A stretch of 64,000 nt of DNA, from positions 496,001 through 560,000 of the forward strand of contig NZ_AULQ01000001.1 in assembly GCF_000422365.1 (NCBI RefSeq), written 5' to 3'. The position numbers and the translations under genes were made by a program. Below are positions 8,257 through 15,757 of this stretch, piece after piece; the first letter of the stretch is position 1; every line of letters starts with the position of its first letter. Source of the stretch: Mesoflavibacter zeaxanthinifaciens DSM 18436. GTDB lineage: Bacteria; Bacteroidota; Bacteroidia; Flavobacteriales; Flavobacteriaceae. Under the pieces are notes generated by a model that was not told where the DNA came from, searched no databases, and saw only the letters and a list, made by a program, of their open reading frames with translations.

Positions 8257-8327
8257 GTCTTAAATGACGATATTTTAAAATATCGGTCTTAAAGACGATT
8301 TTTTTGGTAATCGTGTTTTAAAACGAT
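8257..8327. promoter_or_regulatory. cluster of palindromes between carrier and satD-like gene
   Basis: Four related elements built around TTAA lie in 70 bp: GTCTTAAATGACG at 8258, the perfect 18-bp palindrome CGATATTTTAAAATATCG at 8268-8285, ATCGGTCTTAAAGACGAT at 8282-8299 and ATCGTGTTTTAAAACGAT at 8310-8327. The ATCG...CGAT outer halves recur. They sit 20-90 bp before a gene encoding an HTH protein, so they may be its operators. One element followed by T's can also be read as the terminator of the carrier gene. Confidence 0.5.
8282..8305 (+). terminator. possible rho-independent terminator of the carrier gene
   Basis: ATCGGTCT-TAA-AGACGAT can fold into a 7-bp stem with one bulged G and is followed by seven T's (8299-8305). 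It lies 30 bp after the carrier stop codon. It is one member of the palindrome cluster, so its role is ambiguous. Confidence 0.45.
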
Positions 8328-8347
8328 ATCTTTATAAAAAAATATAC

Positions 8348-8947
8348 ATGATAGCAGTATTAACAGGAGATATTATTAATTCTAGACAAGGTCAAACATC
8401 GTTGTGGTTAAATCAACTAAAATCAACGCTTAATCTTTATGGACAGACACCAAAAGATTGGGAAATATTTAGAGGCGATAGTTTTCAATTAAAAACAAAT
8501 CCAGAAAATGCATTACGTATAGCTTTGCATATTAAGGCTGTAATAAAACAAGTAAAACCTTATGACGTACGTATTGCAATAGGTTTAGGAGAACAATCTT
8601 ATGATAGTAAAACTATATCTGAATCTAACGGAACTGCTTTTGTTAATTCTGGTGAAGGTTTTGAATCTCTTAAAAAACAAACATTAACAGTTGTATCTGA
8701 AAACAAAAAATGGGACAACACGATTAATATTATGATTAATCTAGCTTTGTTAACAGCCAATAATTGGAGTAATACTGTTGCAAAGGTAATTAGTACAGTG
8801 ATAGAAAATCCTGAAAAAAACCAAAATGACATTGCTTTACTTTTAGGAAAATCTCAAAGCACCATTAGCGAAGCTTTAAAAAGAGGTGGATATGAAGAAA
8901 TTATGCAGTTAAACACGTTCTATAAAGAACAAATCTTAAACCTATGA
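8348..8947 (+). CDS. SatD-like protein with C-terminal helix-turn-helix
   Basis: A 199-residue protein opening with the SatD-family signature VLTGDIINSR, followed by an RGDSFQL segment and an IRIAIG-like strand, reminiscent of nucleotide-cyclase-type folds. Residues about 150-190 (NQNDIALLLGKSQSTISEALKRGG) form a clear helix-turn-helix, so it may bind DNA. The molecular role of SatD proteins is not well established. Its last 4 bases overlap the start of the DUF3307 gene (ATGA), tying the two together. The palindrome cluster immediately upstream suggests autoregulation. Confidence 0.75.
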   Translation: MIAVLTGDIINSRQGQTSLWLNQLKSTLNLYGQTPKDWEIFRGDSFQLKTNPENALRIALHIKAVIKQVKPYDVRIAIGLGEQSYDSKTISESNGTAFVNSGEGFESLKKQTLTVVSENKKWDNTINIMINLALLTANNWSNTVAKVISTVIENPEKNQNDIALLLGKSQSTISEALKRGGYEEIMQLNTFYKEQILNL

Positions 8948-9657
8948 TTGTACTTTTATTAAAACTATTATTAGCTCACGTAATTGGTGATTTTGTGTTA
9001 CAACCAAAAAAATGGGTCAAGCAAAAAAATAAAAAGAAGCATAAATCAAAATACCTTTATTTTCATGTCCTTATACATGCTTTAGCCTTAATAATTCTTT
9101 TAAAGTTTAAATTTAGTTTCTGGATAGGTATTTTAGTTATTACAATATCTCATTATATAATAGATTTAATAAAACTCTATCTAAATAATAAAATAAAAGC
9201 ACACTATCTGTTTATTGCAGACCAAATAGCACATATTATAGTAATACTAATTGTTTCAGCTTTATATACAAACTATAAGTTTGATATTAATAGTATTTAC
9301 TCTAAAGAAGTCATAACTTTGTTATTAGCATTAATGACATTAACTTCAGTTTCTTCCGTAATTATGCAACTAATAATGAATAAATGGAAGTTAGATGAAG
9401 ACGATGCAGAAAACTCTTTAGATAAAGCAGGAAAATACATAGGCATATTAGAGCGTTTGTTTGTCTTTGGATTTATCGTGTTAAATCAATGGAGCGCTAT
9501 TGGATTGCTAATAACTGCAAAATCTGTATTTAGATTTGGTGATTTATCTAAAGCTAAAAACAGAAAACTTACCGAATATGTCCTAATAGGAACCTTGTTA
9601 AGCTTTGGTATCGCTATAGCTGTTGGTTTACTTTTTAATTTTGTTATAAAAAATTAG
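8944..9657 (+). CDS. DUF3307 membrane protein
   Basis: A 237-residue inner-membrane protein with about 6-7 helices. The DUF3307 hallmark is the opening LLAHVIGDFVLQPKKW, with a later HALALI and ISHYIIDLIKLY, where the conserved His and Asp residues sit in or near membrane helices. The function is unknown. The start overlaps the SatD-like gene by 4 bp, so the two are translationally coupled and probably act together. Confidence 0.85.
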   Translation: MIVLLLKLLLAHVIGDFVLQPKKWVKQKNKKKHKSKYLYFHVLIHALALIILLKFKFSFWIGILVITISHYIIDLIKLYLNNKIKAHYLFIADQIAHIIVILIVSALYTNYKFDINSIYSKEVITLLLALMTLTSVSSVIMQLIMNKWKLDEDDAENSLDKAGKYIGILERLFVFGFIVLNQWSAIGLLITAKSVFRFGDLSKAKNRKLTEYVLIGTLLSFGIAIAVGLLFNFVIKN

Positions 9658-9670
9658 CTGTTAATTTTTT
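9648..9670 (+). terminator. weak AT-only terminator after DUF3307
   Basis: AAAAAATTA (9648-9656) pairs with TAATTTTTT (9662-9670) around a 5-nt loop, and the run of T's continues to 9672. The stem contains most of the TAG stop codon. With only A-T pairs it would be a weak terminator. Confidence 0.4.
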
Positions 9671-9760
9671 TTAAGAGTTAATAACTTTCAATAACTTATT
9701 CACTTAATCGATTGTGTTTGATTAATTGTTCTGTTAAATTAGTGATTAAATAAAAGATTT

Positions 9761-10978
9761 ATGCCTAAAATTTTAATTACAGGAAATGGATTTGATTTAA
9801 ATTATAATTTACCAACTCACTATTCTGATTTCATTAATATATTAAATTTTATCGAAAGAGATAAAAATTATGAATTTCACAAAATATATTCAAAAATTAA
9901 CAAATATCAAGACATTGTAAATGATTACAATTCATTTGAATTAGATACTATTCGAATTGAAAAATTAAAAAAATTATTGAATGATAATTTATGGTTTAAT
10001 TTTTTTAGTAATGAATATAAAATTGATTCTTGGATTGATTTTGAAAATAGAATTGAAAAAGTTTTAAGTATAATATTTAAAACTGCTGAAATTATAAAAG
10101 ATAAAATTTTTGATAAAAAATCGATATTAATAAAAAACAATGAATCTTTTCCTTTCACCTATTTTAAAAACAATATCGAACATTTAGAATTACTAAAAAA
10201 TTTTAAAATTATTTCATACAGAGATTTACGTAGTGGTTATTTTGTTTTAAACGAAGAGTTTTTAGTAAACAAATATGATCACCATATAGATTTAGATATT
10301 GAAGCAATTTCAAATTGTTTGAAAAAAAGTCTATATAATTTTAAAAAAATTTTCAATTATTATTTTGAAATTTTTGTTTTCCCTTTTTATGAAAATAAAA
10401 AGAATGTAATAGATAAGTTGTTTTTTAAAGATTTCAATAATTACTATACTTTTAATTATACCCCAACATTTGAAAGATTTGTTGAATTAAAAAACACCAA
10501 TGTAAATTATTTACATGGTAATATAAATTCTGAAAATAATAAAATTGTATTAGGTATTAATAAAATTGATGAAAGCTTTTTAGAAAATAAATATTTTATC
10601 CCTTTTACCAAGACGTATCAAAAATTAGATTATGATACTGATTTTAAATTTTTAAAAGAATTTGAAAACAAAAAAAGTAATTATTATATGATTTTCTTTT
10701 GGGGTCATTCTTTAGATAAATCTGATAAAGAATATATAGATGAAGTCTTCAGTTTTATAAATAGTGTTAAATCACAAATTAAAAAAATAGTAGTTATTTA
10801 TCACACAGAAAAATCAAAATCACAATTACTATTAAATTTAATTGATATTAGAGGTGAAAAAGATATTGTTAATTTAATGAAAGAAGATAATTTAATATTT
10901 GTAAAAATTGATTCTGAAAATTTAAAAAAACTTTTACTTATAAACACAAAAAAAGATTACATGCCTATTAGAGTTTAA
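9761..10978 (+). CDS. AbiH-family abortive infection protein
   Basis: A 405-residue protein with the AbiH opening ILITGNGFDLNYNLPTHYSDF, a nucleotide-binding-like strand and loop, and the later family motifs YLHGNIN and FFWGHSLDKSDKEYI. AbiH proteins are known from lactococcal plasmids as phage abortive infection factors acting as single genes; the mechanism is unresolved. Composition is strikingly richer in A/T, Lys, Asn, Phe and Ile than the neighbours, consistent with recent transfer. It stands alone between DUF3307 and mutS2 with no other defence or mobile gene, so it is probably a self-contained accessory insertion. Confidence 0.88.
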   Translation: MPKILITGNGFDLNYNLPTHYSDFINILNFIERDKNYEFHKIYSKINKYQDIVNDYNSFELDTIRIEKLKKLLNDNLWFNFFSNEYKIDSWIDFENRIEKVLSIIFKTAEIIKDKIFDKKSILIKNNESFPFTYFKNNIEHLELLKNFKIISYRDLRSGYFVLNEEFLVNKYDHHIDLDIEAISNCLKKSLYNFKKIFNYYFEIFVFPFYENKKNVIDKLFFKDFNNYYTFNYTPTFERFVELKNTNVNYLHGNINSENNKIVLGINKIDESFLENKYFIPFTKTYQKLDYDTDFKFLKEFENKKSNYYMIFFWGHSLDKSDKEYIDEVFSFINSVKSQIKKIVVIYHTEKSKSQLLLNLIDIRGEKDIVNLMKEDNLIFVKIDSENLKKLLLINTKKDYMPIRV

Positions 10979-11006
10979 TGATTTTAATTTTCCCACCACA
11001 ATTCCC

Positions 11007-11014
11007 TACCTTTG
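11007..11014 (+). promoter_or_regulatory. TAnnTTTG -7 box for mutS2
   Basis: TACCTTTG is an exact -7 consensus 60 bp before the mutS2 ATG. Transcription would start near 11019, inside or just before an 8-bp inverted repeat. Confidence 0.55.
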
Positions 11015-11062
11015 CAACGCTATATAAGAATTAACCTAGCGTTGAAAGTTCTGCAAAAGCAG
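11015..11062 (+). promoter_or_regulatory. two-hairpin leader of mutS2
   Basis: CAACGCTA (11015-11022) and TAGCGTTG (11037-11044) form a perfect 8-bp stem with a 14-nt loop. A second stem, TCTGC-AAAA-GCAGA, follows at about 11050-11063. The start codon is at 11074. The leader may affect stability or translation; no known riboswitch is recognised. Confidence 0.45.
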
Positions 11063-11073
11063 ACAGGATAGAC

Positions 11074-13248
11074 ATGATAAACATTCATCAAAAAACATTA
11101 CAAGACTTAGAGTTTGCAACCGTTTTAAACCAAGTTAGTGAGTATTGTATCACTGCTTTGGGTAATGAAGCTGCGCTTTCTATTTCGCCATACAAAGACA
11201 AAGAGACCTTACTATTTTCGTTACAATTAACTAACGAGTATATTTCGTCCTTTTATAACGATAATCGCATACCAAATCACGGTTTCGATTCAATTACAAA
11301 AGAATTAAAACTACTAAAAATTGAAAACACTTTTTTAGAGCCACATAGTCTAAAAAAATTAGTTTCTATATCATTAACCAGTAACGATTTAATCAAATTT
11401 TTTAAAAAGTTTGAAACCTATTATCCAACTTTACAACAGTTTAGCAATAAAATTGAAGTTACTACAGATATTATAAACAAAATAGATAGTGTAGTAAACC
11501 GATTTAATGAGGTTAAAGACGACGCTTCACCAACCTTGTATGAGTTACGTCAACAAATAAACAAGTTAAAAGGTAAAATAAACTCTAGTTTTACCAGCGC
11601 TTTAAACCATTATCATAATTTAGAATATCTGGATGATATTAGAGAATCTGTAGTCGATAATAAACGTGTATTGGCTGTAAAAGCAATGTACAGACGCAAG
11701 GTTAAAGGCGCAATTATGGGCGGAAGCAAAACAGGAAGCATTGTTTATATAGAGCCAGAAACCACCTTACAACACACTAGAGAACTTAACAATTTACAAT
11801 ACGAAGAAGGCGAAGAAGTTGTACGTATCTTAAAAGAAGTAACCAATTACATTAGGTTTTATTTACCGCTTTTAGAGTTATACCAATCGTTTTTAACTAA
11901 AATAGATGTGATTTCGGCAAAAGCAAAATATGCCAAATCGATGAATGCGATTTTACCAGAAATCACAGAAAATCGTGAGCTATACTTACGTGATGCCTTT
12001 CATCCACTACTCTATTTAAATAATTTAGAAAAAAAGGAAACAACACATCCGCAAACTATCCAGCTTAAAGAAGATAGTCGCATTATAGTTATTTCTGGAC
12101 CTAATGCTGGCGGAAAAAGTATCACCTTAAAAACTGTTGGTTTATTACAAGTAATGCTACAATCCGGATTGTTAATTCCGGTACACGAACGCAGTAAAGT
12201 CTGTTTATTTGACCGTATTGTTAGCGATATTGGAGATAATCAATCTATTGAAAATCATTTAAGTACTTACAGTTATCGTTTAAAACAGATGAATTATTTT
12301 TTGAAGAAAATAAACAAGAATACACTGTTTTTAATAGATGAATTTGGTACAGGATCGGATCCAGAACTTGGTGGCGCGTTAGCCGAAACATTTTTAGAAG
12401 AGTTTTATGCCCGTAAAGCATTTGGAATAATCACAACACATTATGCTAATTTAAAACTGTTAGCTAATGAAAAAGACGAAATGATAAACGCCAACATGAT
12501 GTTTAACGAGCGTACTTTAGAACCAATGTACAAACTAGCATTAGGACAAGCAGGAAGTAGTTTTACCTTTGAAGTTGCACAAAAAAATGGAATTCCATAT
12601 AGTTTAATTAATCGCGCTAAAAAGAAGATAGAACGTAGCAAAGTACGTTTTGACGCAACAATTGCTAAACTTCAAAAAGAACGCGCAAAGCTTGAAAAAA
12701 CAGGTGAAAACCTAAAGAAAAACGAAAAGAAAAAACAATCTGAAGCAGATAAGTTAGAAGAAATTAATGCTAAAATTCAGAAAAAATTAGAAAGCTATCA
12801 AGAATTGTATGATAGCAATCAGCGTTTAATTTATTTAGGTCAAAAAGTAAATGATTTAGCCGAAGGTTACTTTAACAATAAACGTAAACGCGAATTGATG
12901 GCTGAGCTGTTTAAGCTTGTCCAAATTGAAAATTCTAAACGTAAAAAACAATCTGCCAAACAAGCAAAAGCTGAAAAAGCAAAACAACAAAAAGTAAAAC
13001 AAGAAGCAGAGAAAAAGGTAGAAGCTATACGTAAGAAAAAGAAAGAAGCGAAGAAAAAAGAAGCCGAAAAACCTGCACCACCAAAACCAGTTTTAAAAGT
13101 TGGAGACCGCGTACGTATGCAAGATGGTAAAGCAGTAGGAAGTATTGATAATATTGACGATAAAGGTAAAGCTATTGTTAATTATGGTGTGTTTACAACT
13201 AACGTAAGCTTAGACCAATTAGAATTGGTAGAAGCGGTAAAAAAGTAA
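11074..13248 (+). CDS. mutS2: MutS2-family ATPase without Smr domain
   Basis: A 724-residue MutS2 homologue. The N-terminal clamp and core region lead to the ABC-type ATPase with Walker A GPNAGGKS (about 342-349), the SDIGDNQSIENHLSTYS signature and Walker B LFLIDEFGTGSDPELGGAL (about 418-435). A long Lys/Glu-rich coiled coil follows (about 510-670) and then a KOW-like small domain starting GDRVRMQDGKAVG. The C-terminal Smr nuclease domain of the roughly 785-residue Bacillus protein is absent. MutS2 proteins act in suppression of recombination or rescue of collided ribosomes. The gene has its own promoter and converges with the Mpo1-like gene with a 1-bp gap. Confidence 0.93.
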   Translation: MINIHQKTLQDLEFATVLNQVSEYCITALGNEAALSISPYKDKETLLFSLQLTNEYISSFYNDNRIPNHGFDSITKELKLLKIENTFLEPHSLKKLVSISLTSNDLIKFFKKFETYYPTLQQFSNKIEVTTDIINKIDSVVNRFNEVKDDASPTLYELRQQINKLKGKINSSFTSALNHYHNLEYLDDIRESVVDNKRVLAVKAMYRRKVKGAIMGGSKTGSIVYIEPETTLQHTRELNNLQYEEGEEVVRILKEVTNYIRFYLPLLELYQSFLTKIDVISAKAKYAKSMNAILPEITENRELYLRDAFHPLLYLNNLEKKETTHPQTIQLKEDSRIIVISGPNAGGKSITLKTVGLLQVMLQSGLLIPVHERSKVCLFDRIVSDIGDNQSIENHLSTYSYRLKQMNYFLKKINKNTLFLIDEFGTGSDPELGGALAETFLEEFYARKAFGIITTHYANLKLLANEKDEMINANMMFNERTLEPMYKLALGQAGSSFTFEVAQKNGIPYSLINRAKKKIERSKVRFDATIAKLQKERAKLEKTGENLKKNEKKKQSEADKLEEINAKIQKKLESYQELYDSNQRLIYLGQKVNDLAEGYFNNKRKRELMAELFKLVQIENSKRKKQSAKQAKAEKAKQQKVKQEAEKKVEAIRKKKKEAKKKEAEKPAPPKPVLKVGDRVRMQDGKAVGSIDNIDDKGKAIVNYGVFTTNVSLDQLELVEAVKK

Positions 13249-13249
13249 A

Positions 13250-13708
13250 TTATTTACCAAACATTTTGTAAATAACCCAAGCTGGACCAATTAATAAAAA
13301 CTGTAAATCATCAATAAAACTAGGTTTTTTACCCTCTACTTTATGTCCATAAAATTGCCCAATCCATGCTAAGACAAAAATTATTATAGATGTAATTGCT
13401 AAATTAAAATATTGAGCTATAAAGTAATTTACTATTAGACAAAATGCAGAAAAAAACAGCATTTGTAAACCAATTTTTAAAGACATTCTAAAATAAAAAA
13501 ACACTAAAACAAAAGCTAATACAACAAAAGCCCAGTTTGCAATAATAGGATGTGGTAAAAAACGACTTAAAAAACCACTAGGAATAGACATAAACAGACC
13601 AACTATACTTAAAAAAATTGCAGGCACACAAATAAAGTGAATAGAAATATTTGTTGGATTTTGATGGCTTACTGCGTAACTATCAAACCATTCTTTAGCT
13701 GTTCTCAT
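13250..13708 (-). CDS. Mpo1-like (DUF962) membrane protein
   Basis: A 152-residue protein with about four membrane helices. It matches the Mpo1/DUF962 pattern: SHQNPTNISIHFICVPA near residues 14-30 and a late GQFYGHKVEGKKPSFID motif. The conserved histidines are iron ligands in yeast Mpo1, a dioxygenase for alpha-oxidation of 2-hydroxy fatty acids. The same chemistry on flavobacterial hydroxy fatty acids or sphingolipid-like lipids is plausible but inferred. Single gene; its stop lies 1 bp from the mutS2 stop. Confidence 0.85.
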   Translation of the reverse strand: MRTAKEWFDSYAVSHQNPTNISIHFICVPAIFLSIVGLFMSIPSGFLSRFLPHPIIANWAFVVLAFVLVFFYFRMSLKIGLQMLFFSAFCLIVNYFIAQYFNLAITSIIIFVLAWIGQFYGHKVEGKKPSFIDDLQFLLIGPAWVIYKMFGK

Positions 13709-13749
13709 ATAATTGGTTTTTGTAAATATATTAAATTATTTTTGTTATT

Positions 13750-14166
13750 ATGAATCACTTACCAAAGCATAAACAATTAATACTTTTTGATGGCGTTTGC
13801 AACCTGTGCAATAACTCTGTTCAATTTGTAATAAAGCATGACAAAAAGAATCAGTTTATGTTTGCTCCTTTACAAGGTAAGGCTGGACAAGAAATCATTA
13901 GAAAATACAATATTAATACCGCAAAAAAAGATTCAATTTTATTATATTCTGAAGAAAAAGGACTTAAGTTGAAATCTACAGCAGCATTATATATAGCTAA
14001 AGATTTAGGATTTCCTTACGCTCTACTTTCTGTGTTTTTAATTGTTCCTGCTTTTATCAGAAATATGGTTTACGATTTTATAGCCAAAAACCGCTACAAA
14101 TGGTACGGTAAAAAAGAAGCTTGTATGATTCCTACACCAGAGTTAAAGAGCAAATTTTTGGAGTAA
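13750..14166 (+). CDS. DCC-family (DUF393) thiol-disulfide oxidoreductase-like protein
   Basis: A 138-residue protein starting with the family motif LILFDGVCNLCNNSV, which contains the D-x2-CxxC arrangement (C17 and C20) expected of a thioredoxin-like redox centre. The family is annotated as thiol-disulfide oxidoreductase from fold similarity; no reaction has been fixed. A hydrophobic stretch near residues 95-113 may associate with the membrane. It is divergent from the Mpo1-like gene with 41 bp between starts. Confidence 0.85.
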   Translation: MNHLPKHKQLILFDGVCNLCNNSVQFVIKHDKKNQFMFAPLQGKAGQEIIRKYNINTAKKDSILLYSEEKGLKLKSTAALYIAKDLGFPYALLSVFLIVPAFIRNMVYDFIAKNRYKWYGKKEACMIPTPELKSKFLE

Positions 14167-14169
14167 TAT

Positions 14170-14295
14170 TGTTCTCGATACAATACTTCTATTGTCGCAA
14201 TACTCGAATCGACGAGTTTAAGATATATAAAACCACGACACCTCGAGTGTTTTTTGAAGAATGAGAAAAATGCATCGAAAAGCTTTATCTCACCC
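14170..14295. repeat. degenerate TCGA-rich intergenic repeat
   Basis: This part of the 390-bp gene-free stretch contains five TCGA sites within 104 bp (14175, 14204, 14209, 14243, 14275) and small inverted repeats such as CTCGAATCGACGAG and CCTCGAGTG. The words TTCTCGATACA, CTCGAGTG, GAAGAATGAGAAA and ATCGAAAAGCTTTATCTCA are reminiscent of REP-like intergenic elements that I recall as abundant in Flavobacteriaceae. Only this one copy is in the window, so the repeat call rests on recall and composition. Confidence 0.4.
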
Positions 14296-14394
14296 AAAGT
14301 ATAAGTTTACTTAATAAAAAGTTCACTTCCCTAATTACAATTTTTTTAGTTTATACTTTCAAATTAATTTAGCATTGAGAGTAAGTAATAAAAG

Positions 14395-14523
14395 ATCTCA
14401 AAGCATTACTGTTAACTTAACCCTTACTTCTGTTAGTAAGGAACGAGTTAAGTTCTAAACAAAAGGCATGTCTAACCGTTTGTTTAGCTTAGGTTACTAA
14501 TGGACAATGTAATGTTTTGAGAT
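14395..14523 (+). ncRNA. candidate structured RNA, closing stem with internal hairpins
   Basis: No gene covers this region. A 15-bp closing stem pairs 14395-14409 with 14509-14523 (one G-U). Inside are a long hairpin (AACTTAAC 14414-14421 with GTTAAGTT 14447-14454, then 14422-14428 with 14435-14441, separated by a 5-nt bulge AACGA), a second hairpin (CTAAACAAA 14455-14463 with TTTGTTTAG 14479-14487) and a mini hairpin (TTAG-GTTA-CTAA 14489-14500). Loop bases UAACC (14473-14477) could alternatively pair with GGUUA (14492-14496). The plus strand is favoured because the closing stem is followed by ATTTATTTTTTA. It could belong to a known flavobacterial family such as Flavo-1 or 6S-Flavo; I cannot confirm this. 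Confidence 0.65.
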
Positions 14524-14556
14524 TTATTTTTTAGGTAAAGAGGTTTAAACATTTAA

Positions 14557-15705
14557 TTATTTTAAAATCTTTTTTAGATAATGATAAGCTTCTTTTTCCA
14601 TGATATCAAAACCACCATCTGCAAAAGCCATTAATTTTATATCAGCAAATAAATCTGCTAAATCATTACGGTAATAATCATGTGTTTTTACAGCTTCGAT
14701 AATATTTTGTATGCTTTGGTAGTCATTATCTTGGTTAAACTTCTCTTCTACTCTTTTGTAAATATCCTTATCAACTCTAGATAAAATATATTCTTTTTCT
14801 TTTTTGGTTTCTTCTAAATCAGAATGAGCTACAAAAATTAAAATGTATGCTAATAATTCTTCTTTAGACCATTGTTTAGGATCTTGCATGTTTCCTGTTG
14901 TTAAAGTTCCGTATTCTGTCCACGAACCATCGTAAACGCTATTGTTATAACCTAATAGTGTTGCAGCTAAACTTAAAATTGAAGCTGTAATACCAGAGCC
15001 ACAAGTAAACACTAAATGTTGATTATTGTTTGCTAAATCTTTAAAAGTTGAAGCTATTTGTTCTTTATGCTGAAATTTATGTTCGTTTAAGATATTTTGA
15101 TATGGTAAATTAACCGAGTTTGGTATATGTCCTGAGCGTAAACCTTCTCTTGGTTCTGGTACGCGACACATAAAACGATCGTTAGACCTTGCATCGATAA
15201 TCTTAAAATTTGGATCTTTATTTATAGCTTCTAAAGATTCAAAATAGACAATGTTATTTGGTTTGTATTTAGCTATAAAATTTCCTGAGTTATATTGTTT
15301 TTCAGTTTTAACTTCTGTTGGAAATTTCTGAGCCTTCCATTCAGGAAAACCTCCATCTAAAACAGCTACATTGTTATGTCCAAATGTTTTAAATAACCAC
15401 CAAACACGCGGACTTGAATATATTCCAAATTCATCATAAACAACAATAAAATCATCGTGATTTATTCCTAATTTTTGTGCTTCGGTTTGAAATTGAATTT
15501 CAGAAGGAATTGTATTAGGAAATTCTGCTGAAGCATCACTAAAAGCATTCTTTATATCAAAAAATCTAGCATTTTCTATTTGTTGTTCTTCTGATTGAAA
15601 GTTGCTAGAAACTTTTTGAATCGTTCCATTTAAAACAACAACGTTTGGATGGCTTAAATGATCTTTTAACCACTTTACAGAAACAATATTATCAAAACCA
15701 TCCAT
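14557..15705 (-). CDS. 3-mercaptopyruvate-type sulfurtransferase with TerB-like C-terminal extension
   Basis: A 382-residue protein with two rhodanese domains (about 8-130 and 150-275). Only the second has the active-site cysteine, C235 in CGSGIT, the loop type seen in 3-mercaptopyruvate sulfurtransferases rather than thiosulfate rhodaneses. The usual two-domain enzyme ends near residue 280. Here about 100 more residues follow, with a helical, acidic pattern (FVAHSDLEETKKEKEYIL and later LMAFADGGFDIMEKEAYHYL) that resembles TerB tellurite-resistance domains. Likely cytosolic, transferring sulfur to a thiol acceptor. The tail may bind metal or a partner; that is inference. Confidence 0.88.
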   Translation of the reverse strand: MDGFDNIVSVKWLKDHLSHPNVVVLNGTIQKVSSNFQSEEQQIENARFFDIKNAFSDASAEFPNTIPSEIQFQTEAQKLGINHDDFIVVYDEFGIYSSPRVWWLFKTFGHNNVAVLDGGFPEWKAQKFPTEVKTEKQYNSGNFIAKYKPNNIVYFESLEAINKDPNFKIIDARSNDRFMCRVPEPREGLRSGHIPNSVNLPYQNILNEHKFQHKEQIASTFKDLANNNQHLVFTCGSGITASILSLAATLLGYNNSVYDGSWTEYGTLTTGNMQDPKQWSKEELLAYILIFVAHSDLEETKKEKEYILSRVDKDIYKRVEEKFNQDNDYQSIQNIIEAVKTHDYYRNDLADLFADIKLMAFADGGFDIMEKEAYHYLKKILK

Positions 15706-15757
15706 AATTAGATATTAAGTTTTATCTGTTTAAATTTAGAATAATTATAATACATGA

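Noticed and set aside
8268-8285. Reading the perfect palindrome CGATATTTTAAAATATCG as a terminator
   Set aside because: It has no T-run directly after it and almost no loop, so an operator-like role fits better than termination.
14395-14523. Interpretation as tRNA or tmRNA
   Set aside because: There is no T-arm consensus TTCGANNC, no CCA-type acceptor and no tag reading frame.
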